Assembly: GCA_905178155.1 (NCBI GenBank)
Contig: CAJINV010000002.1
Coordinates: forward strand, 10,648,709 to 10,712,708
Direction: 5' to 3'
Length of the DNA: 64,000 bases
Origin: Amoebophrya sp. A120
Taxonomy: Eukaryota > Sar > Dinophyceae > Syndiniales > Amoebophryaceae
The notes under the pieces were generated by a model, which was given only the letters and a program-made list of their open reading frames with translations, made no database searches and was not told the origin of the DNA. Position numbers and translations under genes: made by a program. Shown here piece by piece: positions 41,372 through 53,538 of the stretch (its first letter is position 1; the number at the start of each line of letters is the position of its first letter).

Positions 41372-43566
41372 TCATGCTAGAGCGGCCTCGGCTGGGCCTG
41401 GGGTCATATCCACAACGGTCTTCAGCTCCTGAAATGCTACGCCTGCTTGGTTTATGTACACGAAAAAAACGTTTCCCTCTGCGACTGGCACACCAACGGC
41501 GATCTTAATCGGCCGTGCCCCCGCAAATGGAATCTTATCGCACGTGTCTGTTGCCATGCTGTCGGCCTGCAGACCACAAAGCCGGGTAACGCTGCCTGTA
41601 ACGAAGTCATTAATTTATTTTTGCGACTGCGTTCCTTGTTCCAGCAAACAAAAATGGTCCCTTGCCTGACTTCTGAATGCTATGCCGTCCTACTGCTGCA
41701 GCAACACAAAACATTCCTACCTGACAGCCCGGGCTGCCCTTCCAACGGTGCGAAGTACATCAGGGTTTTTGGTGTGGTTCCCGGTGCCACGAACGGAACA
41801 GACAACTCAGTGCCCACCAGTGCCGGGCCCCGGAAGTCCGACCCCTTGGGGTTCTGAATCAGTTTCGGATACGTAGGGTCCGCGAGCTGCAGGCTGTTTC
41901 CCGTTGCGTTCACCGTGATCACAGCCTCGCGGTTAAAGTTGTCATCTGTGATGTAATTCGATTGTAGCTCTGCCTTGAGGTGGATTTCATATCATTATCA
42001 TGCAAACACTCATTACACGTACAACGCGGCGATCATGACTTTCTTTAGGTCGGAAAGAACCACAACACACCGACATCCGCTACCTGCGTCGTAGTAGCTG
42101 AGCGCCACCGTGTTTTCCGCGACCAGCGCGAGCGAATGGTAGGACAGGTCGGCACCGATGATTCCGACCTTCAACGGCTTGTAGAAGAACATGTTCCCGT
42201 CGGCGTCGACTTTTCCCACCCGCAGCACGGCCGTGTCCTCTGCGTTGGTGGCGACATCGCCGTGAAAAGCCACGACGAACTTCCCCGCGGCGGTGGCGAT
42301 CGGGACCACGTTCACGTTCGTCACTTTGCCCACGTAGAACTCAAAATTGCCGTCAAACTGCAAGTTATTTTCCGCCGGGTTGCTCGCCAACGCGACCCGC
42401 CCGACCTTGTTCTCCGGGTCCCCGAAGAAGACGAGCACGTTCGGGTCGGTCTGCGTGGGGTCGATCCGCGTGAGCAGAAGGCGCGCCTTCGCGTCCTGGT
42501 TGCGCCCGTAGGGCTTGGGCGACTTCTGCACGGGCTCGACGAGTTTCGCCAAGTTTTCCAGCGCGTTCGTGGCGGAAGTTTTCGCGACGTAACCCGCTTT
42601 CGTGCTCGACTCGACGAAGGCCACGTACACCGTGTGTGTGGTATCGTCGTACTGGATGTCCAGCGCCTCGGCCAGCACCGGTTTTTCGTGCAACAAGATT
42701 CCGGTCGTGTTTGCGGGCCAGAACACCCGCCCGAGCGTTTGTCTTCCCAGACGCAAGTGCGCGAGCTTGGTCTCTGCGTCGCGGTAGACGACGAAAATCA
42801 GGCCCCCACTGGGGGACGCCGCCATCGCAACGCCGTCAATCTTCGCGCCAACCTTCGTTTTCCCACTGGCGGCACCACTGCTGCTCCCGGCGCCGCTCCC
42901 GGAAGCAGAGGCACCACTGCTGCTCCCGGCGCCTTGGTACGCGGTGTCGTCCAGAAACATGGCGTTCACCGACATTTTGCGCAGGGTGCAAAGAAAGCCG
43001 TCGCCCTCGTAGCCCGGGTCGCACGAGCAGTGCGGGACCTCGTAGAACGCGGGCTTGTCCTTCGGCTCCGTGTCGGAGGGCGTCACTCGGCAGGTCGCGT
43101 GGTCCCCGCACTCCAGGTCGGCGCAGGACTCCGCGTTCGGGTGCGAATCCAGGATTCCGCGGATCGTCGACAAAAAGGTTCGGGATTGCTGCAAGTAGTC
43201 ATCCAATCTGCCCGCCTCCACGCGGTCGCGCTCCACGGCTTGTTGCAAAATCCCGCTGTCCAGCGCTTCGAGTCCCTGGGCCTGCGCGGTGATGTACGTG
43301 TTCTCCACCGTTTCGTTCAGCGTTTGCAAGGCGGACTTGGCGCCGTTCACCTTGTCCTGCATGGTGGTGAGCAGGCCCCCGATCCGGTACACCTGGTCCT
43401 CGGGCGTGACCGCCTGCTCGTGCTTGTTCATGACTTGGTACAGCGTCTCCTCCTCCTTCAGATCCGAAGCCGCGTTTTTTGTCTTCACCTGCACCCGCAC
43501 CCCCTGCGAAAAAAAACGCAGGGGGTGGAGGAGAAGGAAAAACAGCCGTCCTCGTCGGGAGACCAT
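41372..43566 (-). CDS. Secreted EGF-domain protein with propeller-like C-terminal region
   Basis: Exons 42019-43566, 41721-41973 and 41372-41595, GT-AG introns, total 2025 nt (674 residues, TGA). The N-terminus MVSRRGRLFFLLLHPLRFFS is a signal peptide candidate; upstream codons in the same frame lack this character. Residues 30-135 are helical, then one EGF-like module at about 142-190 with six cysteines (CADLECGDHATC ... CSCDPGYEGDGFLC). A Ser/Gly/Ala linker leads to about 400 residues of beta-rich repeats (GLIFVVYRDAETKLAHLRLG, HTVYVAFVESSTKAGYVAK, GKFVVAFHGDVAT), suggestive of a beta-propeller. Likely extracellular or surface-exposed. In a parasite this could be an adhesion molecule (inference). 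Confidence 0.8.
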
Positions 43567-44167
43567 GATATTTTTACGGAGCCGTGTTTGCTGATTTATT
43601 TTGCATGCTACATCTTGTATGCAATCTACGAAACGAGGCCGACCCCTATGGCGCACTCCCAGGCACATTTTTTTTCGCACGAGCCCAGATGAGAACGTGA
43701 GTTGCCTTCCCTCGTGCACTCTTAAATCTCTCTGGCCCGCCGACAAACTTGTCCCTGTACACAAAGTTGCACTCGAGCGCATCGCGTCATTGGCTTGTCG
43801 CCCTTTTCTTCGCACCATGCTTCCCCGCTCGACCTCCTGCGTTTTGCTTTTTTCACCATGAGACGGCCAAAGTTTTCGTCTCTCCTGGAACTGAAACAGG
43901 GATGGCCAGGCAGCGGCTATTGTTCTTTTCCGTCTATCACTTCTTATCGCATCGGTCGCAATTCCACTTTACAGTTCCAAAACTTAATTTCTGTATTCCC
44001 ATAGTACCAAAATTTTGGTACACCGTCATCTGAATTCAACTCTTAAGTACGTTTCAACATTCTACGAGTAATGGTCAGGGACATTCGCAAACAAGAAGTG
44101 CGTAGAAAAATGTTGGTGAATCAAAATCGAACTAAAGTACACGAACGCTCCTGAATCAGGCAGGACT
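43567..44167. other. Intergenic stretch
   Basis: Upstream of the EGF gene. The frame stays open toward 43818 without a credible start, so I placed the start at the signal peptide. Confidence 0.3.
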
Positions 44168-47100
44168 TTAAGGTTGATGCAACAAACCTCCGATCGAGGA
44201 GGCAAACCGATCCATAGACCGGAATATGTTCTTTCCAGCGGACACGATCCCGCTGGCCGCCTGTTGTGCGGCGGACGTCGGACTGTCGCCTCCACCCCGG
44301 GTGCCTTGGCTCCTCAACATTCGGTCAATGTCCAGCCCCGTCGCGACCGAGTCCACAAACCGCATGGGCGGATTCTTGAACCGGTCCATAAAGCCGGCAC
44401 TATCCACAATCTCGTTGCCCACGGTCGCGCGGGCGCGGAAGAACGCAAACCGCCAGGTCGCAAACGGGATGTCACTCAGGTAGGCGTAGGGGTCGCGGAA
44501 AATGCCCTGCAGCTCCTCCCGGAGCTCCTGGTTGGTCACGGAATCGAGATTCAGTTGCTCCTGCATAGAGAGAGCAAGCAGATCAGGATCATCGCTGCGA
44601 AGCTGGTTTTCCTCCGGGAAGAAGCTGATTTGGTCCTCTGCCGCGCTGCCACGAGGATACCCATTTTGTGCATAAGAGAAACCATTCTGTCCGTGGTCAA
44701 TTCTGCCTCCCTTGTCCGGAAACACCCACTTCGCGTAGATCAAATCGAATACTGCCATGGTGGCCGCGACGAAACTGGGCTCGTACGCGTTTTCCCGCAG
44801 AGACTCGTCGAAGATCAGCCGCACTACCGGCGCCGGAAGAAGCTGCGTGAACTGTGCGAAAAAAATTTTGGACAAGACCACGGTGAGCTGCTCCGACACC
44901 ATCGTTTTCTCGAGGTCCAACTCGTCGCCCAGGACCCCGACATTCCAGTAGCTCGCCGCGGTGTGGACAAGGTCGACGAAGATTCGGTGACGCGGAAAAA
45001 TTCTCACCCGCTGGTCCACGAGCGCCTGCATTTGGCTGCGGCTGAGGCGGGGATCGAGACTGTTAGTATCCGCCGGAGATATCTTACGGATGCTGGCATT
45101 CGAAGATCTGGGCAGCGGCACTCCTTTACTTCCTGCAAAGTTCTCGGTCGAGCGACTGGCTCGCTCTCCGCGCTGCAGCCGTTTCACCTCCTCCATCGAG
45201 GCCGGCAGGCTCGTGCTTTGGACAAAGCTCGCGATTTTGTCGTGCACGGGAAGACGCGGCGGATCTGCGGCCGGAAGGAAATCTTCTTGGTCGACTACAG
45301 CACTACGCTGGAAGATCTTGTCACTGGCACCGTTCGCGACGCCAAGCAGATCGGCGTTCTCCCCCTTGACCAACTCACGGCTCGGAAAGGCGTGCACGAG
45401 GCTGGCGAAGAACATCTTTCGGGAGTAGTCAAACGGCACCGTGAACAAAAATCGCATGTGCAGCCCGACGGTGTTGGTCCCACTGGAGGACGAGTGAACG
45501 GCAACCGCACCATTGGCCGAAGACCCTTGACTCGAAGACGAGTCGTCCACGAGCAGGAAGTCGTGCTCCGCTAAAGGTGCAGTTCCTCGAATTTTCGGGC
45601 TTCTTTCGCTATGGTCCTCCACAATCTCGTCCGCCAATAGCCATTTTTGGTCCACCAAATACTGCCCGCTGTCTCCCGCCCGGGTCAATTTCTTCGAGTG
45701 CAGGAAGTAAAGGAGCAGCCAAAAATACGCCTCCTCCTCGACGAAACTGATGGACAAAACCAGCTCGTGCAGGAGAAACGTCATGCCCTGCGTGTACGGC
45801 ACCGACGTGGCCGCGGGGAGAAACATGTAGGCGCTGAGCACGTCGCGGATGATAGTCTGCTCCCGTTCCGTCAGGTGGAACAGGTGGGACGAGGTGCTTT
45901 TTTTCGAAGATTCGTCAGAAGTGGTTGTACTGACCGAGCTACTGGACGACGTGGTTCCTGTACACGACGTTGCAGTGCCTTCTGCTGGTTTAGTGTCTGT
46001 AGCAGAGGCACTTCCAGCAGTAGAAGTGGGACCACGGCAAGTAGATGCGGAAGAATTTTCACTTCTCTTGATCTGCAACAGGTGGGTGCGCAAGATGTCG
46101 AGTTCCAGTAGGTGGATATCCTTTTTGATCCGCACTTCCTCCTCCGACAGGGACTTGTCAGGCTTATCGTTGATCGATCGCTGCCAAACCACGCTTTCCA
46201 TCAATCTGGTGTACACCTTACCGATTTCTTCCGAGGGGAAGGTAGCGAAAGACCCGTTGCGTACTCGCGTCAGCAAACTGTTCCGCCGGCTCCGCGGCAT
46301 CAGCTGCAGTGCCAGTTGCGGGCCGAACACTTTCCGCGCCAAGATCGCTTTCGCCAGCCAGCGGCGGTGCAAACTGGCTTTTTCCGCGGTCGTCGTGAGT
46401 GGGTCGTCCAGCGGCGAGTAGAGCTGTTTCAGCCGAAACAGCCGGACCTCGTCCAGCAGCGTCTGGGGCTTGTTTTCCAGAGCTGCGTTAACAAGTTCCG
46501 GCGTGCGTGCGAGCTGGTTCTGGGGCTGGTTTGCAGGTGGCAGTCCCGGATGACTCATCCTCACTTCCAGCGTTTGCTCTCTTTGCTCAGGCGGAACGCG
46601 GGTAGGGCTGACGTCGGTGCTCCGCTGGGTCGTTTTCGTCGCCGACGGCTCGGACGTAGCGGTCGAGGAAGCGTTTGTGGTTCGGTTTGCGACCAGGGAG
46701 CTGCTTTCCTTTGTATTCGTGGTGTGATACTTTTCCTCCGTCCCATTGGTCTGGGTCGCACCGACCGCGCTCGTGGTGCGAAGACCCGGGAAAAACTCTT
46801 CCGGAACTTCTGATGTACTATCCGTTGTAGTATCACAATTGTTTCCTTGCCCCTCGTCCACACGAATCGCTGCGGACTTCGTTTCCATCGAGCTAAAAGA
46901 CGTCTGCCTCGGAGGGGACGACCCGTCGCAGTCGGTCTCAGTCAGCAGCTGGAACGGGAGAGTCGGAGGAGTTGTTAAGTCGGAGCCACCTGCTCCAGCT
47001 GAACGATCGCTCCCTCTTAATGTTGCCGGATCATTCGTCGTGCTGTTTATTCCGTCGCTATCCTCTGGAAGGCTCCATTCCTGCGCCTCCTGCTCTCCTC

Positions 47101-48400
47101 CTTCTGCGCCTTGCACTCGGACTTTCTCCGCGAAGCACGCGGCTAAATCTTCTTCCGCGCTGCAATCGTGCCACTCGTATTGGTCTGCTAGAACTGGTGG
47201 AAATGATGCACGACTGGTGTCGGAGCGGATTGCGCTTGAACTCGGACTAATATCCGACGCGTCTTTTTCTATTGCAACTGGCACTCCCTCTGGCCCCTCG
47301 GCCGCAGCGGAGTGCCCTTGCGCCAAGTCCAAAAGCGAAGTGCTGCTCTGTTCCAGCAGGAAACTCTCGGCGGGCTCTGCATCTTCCTGCTGTGACGGAA
47401 GCGATGAGAATGCAGCTGCTGCTTCGGATTTCTTTTCGCCCGCATGATGTTGACCCTCGGATACCACTTCAGAGTCATGCTCCGCGGGACGACGCGACAA
47501 CATGACGTCTGGCGAGGGCAACATGTCTTCGTCTTCCGCTTTATTTCGGTGCACATGTACTATATCTTTCGGCCTGCTTTTCACCATTTGCGCACCATCG
47601 TTCGCTGCACTACCTTTCCCCATGCCCATAGTTTGCTGCCTGGGAGGTGTCGCCGCCTGCGGCCATGAGGCGTTCGCTTTCGCGATTTCCTCCTGCCCCA
47701 TTTCTACGTCGTTCGAAACTAGACGCTGTCCGACGTCGTCATCTTGTGCTTTCTCTTTCTCCTCCTGTGCCGTTGCCGCGGCGACCAGGTCGTCGATCCA
47801 CCCGCGAGCTGGGAGTCCTCGCCGCACCGCTTCTGCACCTTCGCGCTTTCCTCCTGCCGACGCTGCGCCTTCAACGACCCCACCAGTTGCGATAGGCGAC
47901 CCCGCGTCCCTTCTCGGGGACCACTGTCCACTTGGGGACGCCGGGGGTTGTGTGCTACGGTCCCCGTCATCAGAAACCGTGTCATGGTCATGATCCTTCT
48001 GCAACTGCAAGTCCTTCAGCCACCACCAGCCCTTCGGATTCGCGAGGGGCACCATCTGCTCCGCGCTGTCGGGAAGCAGTTCGAAGTCGTTGTCGGGTGA
48101 AGCTCCCGCGCCCGCTGGTGAGGGAGTGCCAGAGAAGTTGCGCACGGGCAGTACCGTCGCACCCGTGGTTCCCCCGAGGCAGAAAAAAACCACCGCGCAC
48201 ACGACGGAAAAGAGCGCACACAAACCGCTCATGGCGAGGTAGAGAAAGTATTTCTTGTTCCGCTTCAGCGGGCTGGGAAACACGGTGGCACTGCACCGGT
48301 TGGTCGGTTTTTGAACCAAATTGCTCCCGTTCAGCGAAAAAACAACGGGACTTTGCTCAGCACATGAGGACGAGTATTCGGTCGAGTTGATGTCCAGCAT
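44168..48400 (-). CDS. Membrane-anchored TBC-domain Rab-GAP, 1410 aa
   Basis: Single exon from ATG 48400. A transmembrane helix (YFLYLAMSGLCALFSVVCAV) lies at residues about 52-77, so the protein is probably anchored near its N-terminus. Residues 80-650 are acidic, Ser/Thr-rich and disordered. The TBC region starts near residue 655: KASLHRRWLAKAILARKVFG, LLELDILRTHLL carries the arginine finger (about 765) and VPYTQGMTFLLHELVLSISF the glutamine finger (about 873), followed by EEEAYFWLLLYFL. A Ser/Thr-rich insert separates the two fingers and others follow. Both catalytic residues are present, so GTPase activation of a Rab protein is expected. The C-terminal part includes a long helix-rich stretch ending SIGGLLHQP. 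Confidence 0.85.
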   Translation of the reverse strand: MLDINSTEYSSSCAEQSPVVFSLNGSNLVQKPTNRCSATVFPSPLKRNKKYFLYLAMSGLCALFSVVCAVVFFCLGGTTGATVLPVRNFSGTPSPAGAGASPDNDFELLPDSAEQMVPLANPKGWWWLKDLQLQKDHDHDTVSDDGDRSTQPPASPSGQWSPRRDAGSPIATGGVVEGAASAGGKREGAEAVRRGLPARGWIDDLVAAATAQEEKEKAQDDDVGQRLVSNDVEMGQEEIAKANASWPQAATPPRQQTMGMGKGSAANDGAQMVKSRPKDIVHVHRNKAEDEDMLPSPDVMLSRRPAEHDSEVVSEGQHHAGEKKSEAAAAFSSLPSQQEDAEPAESFLLEQSSTSLLDLAQGHSAAAEGPEGVPVAIEKDASDISPSSSAIRSDTSRASFPPVLADQYEWHDCSAEEDLAACFAEKVRVQGAEGGEQEAQEWSLPEDSDGINSTTNDPATLRGSDRSAGAGGSDLTTPPTLPFQLLTETDCDGSSPPRQTSFSSMETKSAAIRVDEGQGNNCDTTTDSTSEVPEEFFPGLRTTSAVGATQTNGTEEKYHTTNTKESSSLVANRTTNASSTATSEPSATKTTQRSTDVSPTRVPPEQREQTLEVRMSHPGLPPANQPQNQLARTPELVNAALENKPQTLLDEVRLFRLKQLYSPLDDPLTTTAEKASLHRRWLAKAILARKVFGPQLALQLMPRSRRNSLLTRVRNGSFATFPSEEIGKVYTRLMESVVWQRSINDKPDKSLSEEEVRIKKDIHLLELDILRTHLLQIKRSENSSASTCRGPTSTAGSASATDTKPAEGTATSCTGTTSSSSSVSTTTSDESSKKSTSSHLFHLTEREQTIIRDVLSAYMFLPAATSVPYTQGMTFLLHELVLSISFVEEEAYFWLLLYFLHSKKLTRAGDSGQYLVDQKWLLADEIVEDHSERSPKIRGTAPLAEHDFLLVDDSSSSQGSSANGAVAVHSSSSGTNTVGLHMRFLFTVPFDYSRKMFFASLVHAFPSRELVKGENADLLGVANGASDKIFQRSAVVDQEDFLPAADPPRLPVHDKIASFVQSTSLPASMEEVKRLQRGERASRSTENFAGSKGVPLPRSSNASIRKISPADTNSLDPRLSRSQMQALVDQRVRIFPRHRIFVDLVHTAASYWNVGVLGDELDLEKTMVSEQLTVVLSKIFFAQFTQLLPAPVVRLIFDESLRENAYEPSFVAATMAVFDLIYAKWVFPDKGGRIDHGQNGFSYAQNGYPRGSAAEDQISFFPEENQLRSDDPDLLALSMQEQLNLDSVTNQELREELQGIFRDPYAYLSDIPFATWRFAFFRARATVGNEIVDSAGFMDRFKNPPMRFVDSVATGLDIDRMLRSQGTRGGGDSPTSAAQQAASGIVSAGKNIFRSMDRFASSIGGLLHQP

Positions 48401-49104
48401 CGCAATAGAAGGGAGTCATTTTTTTTTACAAAAGTCAAAACTAATAAATTGCTTTGTTTATGATGTTGTGTGGTCTTGTTAATGAGAAAAGAAAAGCTAC
48501 GAAAAGCAAAAGCCCGAGCGCCGCCAATCGCTGCAAGTATGAAATGTCGACAAAATTTTGGTCGTTCCAAAGCTACCTACTTGAGCAACGCAGGACGATC
48601 CAATGCTTCTTCAGTAGGCAGACGCATGACGATGATCCGACCTCGCAGAGACATCCATATATGAGACTCGCCAACCAAGGACCAACAAGAACAAAAACAC
48701 CTAGTAACCGTGAATGGTTCTTGACCCTGATTACCGCCACTTGTCCTACAATCACTTCACCGCGAAAAGTCTGAAACATGCTCGGTCCTTTTCCAAAAAA
48801 ATCATTTCGAAATTCACACTTCATTACTGCTTTACTTACCAAAACAGTGTGTTGACCTGACGTGTCGTGCGCCTGGTGCACAAAAAATATTTTACACGAT
48901 GTTGAAGATGTTGGTGGTACTACTTCATTGATATGACAGCTACAGCACATAGAGAGGCCACAGCAATTCGTTCTTCCTTCAAAAATTCGTCAATACGCAA
49001 AACCAGAGCCCGCGAAGTACGGAGCAGCGCACCAGCACGCCTGTGTAGTTACTACCGGGCAGGTGCAACTAGAACAAGTCCGCGAAGAACAAGTGGCGCA
49101 CCCG
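48401..49104. other. Intergenic region
   Basis: About 700 bases without supported gene; only short frames. Confidence 0.3.
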
Positions 49105-52100
49105 CTACAACGCGTGCAGCCACGGGTCGCAGGCGAGGTCCCGGAACCCGAAACGCTTTTGCCAATCGCGGTCGAGCAATCCGGAAATCAGCCGGGCGAA
49201 ATCGCTGCCGCAGTATGCAATTAAATCATGCTCCCCTTCCCAAATTTGTCGCATAAAGACGGCGCTCCGTTGATGCAGTTGCGGTGCTGCAAATTAATCC
49301 TGCCGGGATCGGGGGGATCTTCACAACACATAAACCATCTTAATACCTGCTCCCGTAGGTTGAGATTTCTACAGCACTGCTTCTGTGCATGCTTGCATCG
49401 CCATCCGCTACACGCTTCCATGCGTAAGTACAGCAGCTCTTTTCTGCAACTTGAATGCGAGGGGCGCAAAAGCATGTTAAGTGCACATGCCATACACAGT
49501 TGTGCGTGTCCAGAAACTCCTCCAGGCCGATGGTCTCCCCATTCGCGGTCTGGGAGTGGACCAAGATTCGGCTGTTTTCTCGGTGATCGACCACGATTTC
49601 CCGAAAACGGTGCTTGGTCGAAAAGCCGCCGTTGCTCCCCAGAAACTTCATCTTGAACAACACCACTCCGCACGCGAACCAGTCCACTTTCCGGACGTCG
49701 ATCTTTGTCTGCTCCCGCACCTTCTTCCAGTGCAGCTCCGGCGGTCGATACTCGCGGGTCCCGAGCGGAATGCGGTCCGACCGCACCACTGCCTCATCGC
49801 CGAAGGGCAAGCTGTATGCTACGCAAAAGTACATCGCAGTTTTGGTTCTGCATCGATTACGAGTTTTAGCGCTCAGCCTTTGTAGAGCACAGTAAATTCC
49901 AATTATTTTTCACCATGTTGATTGTCATGCATTTTGAAGTCCGTGTTTTTGTATGGGAAAAATCCTTTGGACTTGCGATACAACTTCTACCTCTGCCAAG
50001 CATAAGCTGATGCCAAAGTCGATGATCTTCAGCAAGAAGGGTGGTTTCGCCGACCGGGCGTGCGAGAATATCTTCCAGTCGTGCTCGTGTTGCTGCGCGC
50101 ACGTCGCCGCGCTCGGTACGAATTCGGAGTTGTTGTTCAGCTTGTAACTCGTTTCCGCGGTACAAGTAGTAGCGATATTGCTTTTACTCGCCGTCGTATG
50201 GCTGGCACTCGTCGATCGGGGTGGCTCAGAAAATTCGGTTTGTTGTTCCTTCGAAAACCGGATGAGCTCCTCAATCATACGATTCTTTTCCCAGTAAACC
50301 TGTGGCACCTCCGCAAGCATCAGGTTCTCGAGCTTCAGATCCAGATGCGCGCACTATCAAGAACGAGACTAGTACACTCGTGACCACCTATGTATCTCCG
50401 TCGCATATTTCCTGTCAAAAGTACTTATCATTTTGGACAGAAATTCTGCATGAGTTCTCCAACAGCAACAACATAATCACGACAAACGTTTTCAGCGACA
50501 TAAGTTCTTGCGTCTGTCTTTGCATGATCGAAAGTAGACAAGCGTTATTTTCATCTGATGAAGCATTCATAGTCACGAGCGTCCTCATCTCCCAGGATAC
50601 AACCTTCAACGCGTCGTGGAGGTGATGCACTCCCCGGACAAGCTGGTTGAACAGTTCGCGCACGATGCTTTCCCCTGGGCCGTTGTTGGTCACAAGACTG
50701 GACTCTGATTGCTTTCTTTTCAGTCCTCTCTTCTGCCGCGTTTCGTCTGCTTTCGCAACCATCCTGAAGTCACCACTACTTCCAGCAACGCCGGGCTTGC
50801 CAGAATTTTCGCTGCCGTGCAGTTGGCTCTGGAAGAAAAGTCTATCCAAGTCTCGCACCTTGCACCGCTGCAGGATCCCGTCGAAGAAGACACTCAGGTC
50901 AAACTTCAGCAAACCCAGCGCGAGGTAGCGCTGTGAGCGGTGATCGAAGCTTCCGTAAAACGTCACGACGTTGGGATGCGGCCGTTGCTGGATCTTGCGC
51001 AACCGTATCCCGGGGGAGGACAAAACCCGTCTGAGTCGTTGGACAAAGAAACTGATTCTAGCCTTAATGCGCATCTTTCGCTTTTTTTGCAGAACATAGT
51101 CGCGATATGGCAGCTTATTTGCAAGCAGCTAGGGAGACTGGCTGTGAGGATTACACTGTGGCTGCAAAGTCCATTCAGACCTTCCCATGCAGATATGTAC
51201 GCGAAGCAGTGCAAGTAGTTCGAGTTCCTTGCTCCAACGCCCCGATCTCTATTTCTTTGCTGTCGCTTGCATAAGGATCTCCAGGTTCCTCTGTTCTAGC
51301 CGCTCGCTTTGCTGGGCGCGCGCGTCTACGGCTTGGGAAATGCCGGGGCTACGACTAGGTTGCAAATTTCGCGCTCCGGGCCTTTCTGCGGCTGCCCCGG
51401 CTGTCTTGTTGTGGCGATTTTCGGTTTGCAGTGCGGAAAGGATTTGCAGAACCACTCCGAAGCACCCGTCCTCGCAACTTGCTCGTGCCGATGGCACTCC
51501 GGCGGCCGAGGCGACAACATTTTCGATTACGGCACCCGCGGGGGCCGCGCTTTGTTCTTGCGCTGGTGCGGCTCGTGCGTCGCCTGCGATCCGTGTCGAA
51601 CCGCGCTCAGCTTCTATGGGTGCATTCCTTGTGGGCGAGAGCGGCTTTTCTTCGCCGGTGATCGCTCGCTGCGTGACCTTGATCGCAACCTCTTCAAAGT
51701 ACTTGTAGAAGTTTTTGCTTTGTCCGAGTAAGCTCGCGGGGCAGCTGGCGCGACGCGAGGTTCTGGCGGTCGGGCAGGGGCTGTGGCATCGGTGTTCCGG
51801 TCGACTGCGTTCCCGATGAATTTTTCGGGGGGTAGAAGAGGGTAACTCATGCAGAGGACGGTGGAAGCTCGCGAGGTCTTGGACCCCGAGCGTCCGGGAG
51901 GTCGCGTCCGATCCGCGCCGCCGCGTTGCAAGCCGCCGAAAGCCCAACAACACCTCAGCAAAGCCTCCTTCGCCGAGCTTCTTCCGGGCCAAGTTGCAAA
52001 ACGGTGGTGTTGTTGACGTCAGCAGAAGCGCCTTCGAAACCCCCCGCGTCTCGGGGCAAATCTTCAAGGCTGCTTCGGCCTCCCGAGCGGGTGGGAGCCG

Positions 52101-52115
52101 AGAGAGGTGTGCCAT
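49105..52115 (-). CDS. Ser/Thr protein kinase with large inserts
   Basis: ATG taken at 52115 (MAHLSRLPPAREAEAALK); the frame upstream has no ATG. The first exon reaches at least to about 51320 and holds the glycine loop KKLGEGGFAEVLLGF and VAIK in YFEEVAIKVTQRA, separated by about 90 residues of basic insert. Further exons: about 50604-51010 (LRKIQQRPHPNVVTFYGSFD ... VRELFNQLVRGVHHLHDALK), 49991-50353 (AHLDLKLENLML, a catalytic loop with HLD instead of HRD, a Ser/Thr insert, then KIIDFGISLCL), 49498-49818 (GTREYRPPELH ... VDWFACGVVLFKMKF) and 49105-49286 (VFMRQIWEGEHDLIAYCG to DPWLHAL and TAG). The G-loop, Lys, Asp, DFG and PPE motifs suggest activity. Two joins are unresolved: after the first exon, and DFG exon to activation-segment exon, where phases do not match with GT-AG. 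Confidence 0.75.
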
Positions 52116-53538
52116 GTTCGCGCCCGGGTCTACCGTCCGCTCTCTCCGCGCATCCGTTTTTTGTGACCAAGCCACGAGCTGCTGCGCAAAGTGTAATTAG
52201 ATTCTGGCCGATTTGAAAAGATTGGCGCCAACGCGCCACGTGTACAATTGGCCTCGTCGAGGCAAAGATATCGCACCCTACGCACCGATATCTTGGAATC
52301 TTAACCTACGCTCGACCGGCGGCACGCGCTCGCTGTACTTTGCGGGCGTGATCGTTCGGGTAGCATGCCTCGGCTGCGCCATCCATTCTCTCTCGGAATA
52401 ACTGCGTCGAAAATGTCTCTCCGCTCATTCAGCTCCGAACGCTGATCCGCCGAGTGGCCTCGAACTAGGAATGATATCATTGCGGCTCCTTGTGCGGCTG
52501 GGGAGGGGGCACGTCGAGCGCCCACCACCCTCTCCAGTAGCAAAGCACGAAAACAACAAGGAACGAGTGCGGTTTATGCTGGTCGGGCGGCGCCGGTCTT
52601 TCCGGCGGGAAGGGGGGCGCGGTACCCACTCGATAGTCCGGGCTGACTGCAGGCTCTCGGAGTCCCATATCCCCGAGTCCTTTTCTACACCCTAGCAAAA
52701 CTGAGCGCGCCAGGCGCGGCGGCACCCGCCGGCATGGAGGCACTTAGATGCGGGCACCCGCGGTTCGCGAAACCCCGAAGCGGGGTGCATCGCGCCTTCC
52801 TTGGCGCCCCCGGTCTACTCGCGCGCATGGGGTCGGGTAGGCCTTTTTAGGATCGGGGAGATGTTCTGAAGCACTTTCTGCGGGACCGGCCGCGTGCGTC
52901 GTCGCGCGGGATATGCCGTCTCCTTGTGGCGACTCTCGTCTCCGCGCGCGGGAGGCACGCTGCGCGCCCACGCGTTCGCCTCGTGGCGACTTCGAGCGCC
53001 GCCCTGTCCGCCGGCCGGCGGGGGGAGCCTGTCCGGGGGAGGGGGGGGGAAGGGTTCTCCGCACCCCGCCCCCCTTGCGCGGTGTTCGCGGCGTTTTTGT
53101 GCCTTTTCGCGGTGGCTTCCGGTGGTTCTTCCGCACCTGGGGCTACCCTATTAGGCTACTTAATGAGCGGTGATGGACCGCGGTCCCATTCCCCGGCACA
53201 GTCTTGATCTTGGGACCCCGTTTACAGATTTTGCCACAGATTTTGCCAGATATTCTAATGGGGTCCGACGTCTGAAAGCTACCCAGTAGCTTCTCTTGCT
53301 AATAAACAAATTCTCTTCTGATCAAGTATGTTTTCCAAAGAAAACACACTTAGTGCACCACGTAGAAAGGGTTCTTTTCTCAAAAAAGGAAGAACAACCT
53401 AGCAAAGTTCTCCTAGAAAGTGCGTACAGTGTGACTTTAACCACAAGGATTGCTTGTGAATTATCAGGGGTGAAGCGGAAGACTGAAACGAATCGCCTGG
53501 AAATGAACGCGAAAACGCCAAAATCGGAATGCCCTTCT

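Noticed and set aside
42136-43692. Plus-strand 518-codon frame
   Set aside because: Complement of the EGF-domain gene; rich in Arg/Val/His and without motifs, while the minus strand encodes six ordered cysteines and a signal peptide.
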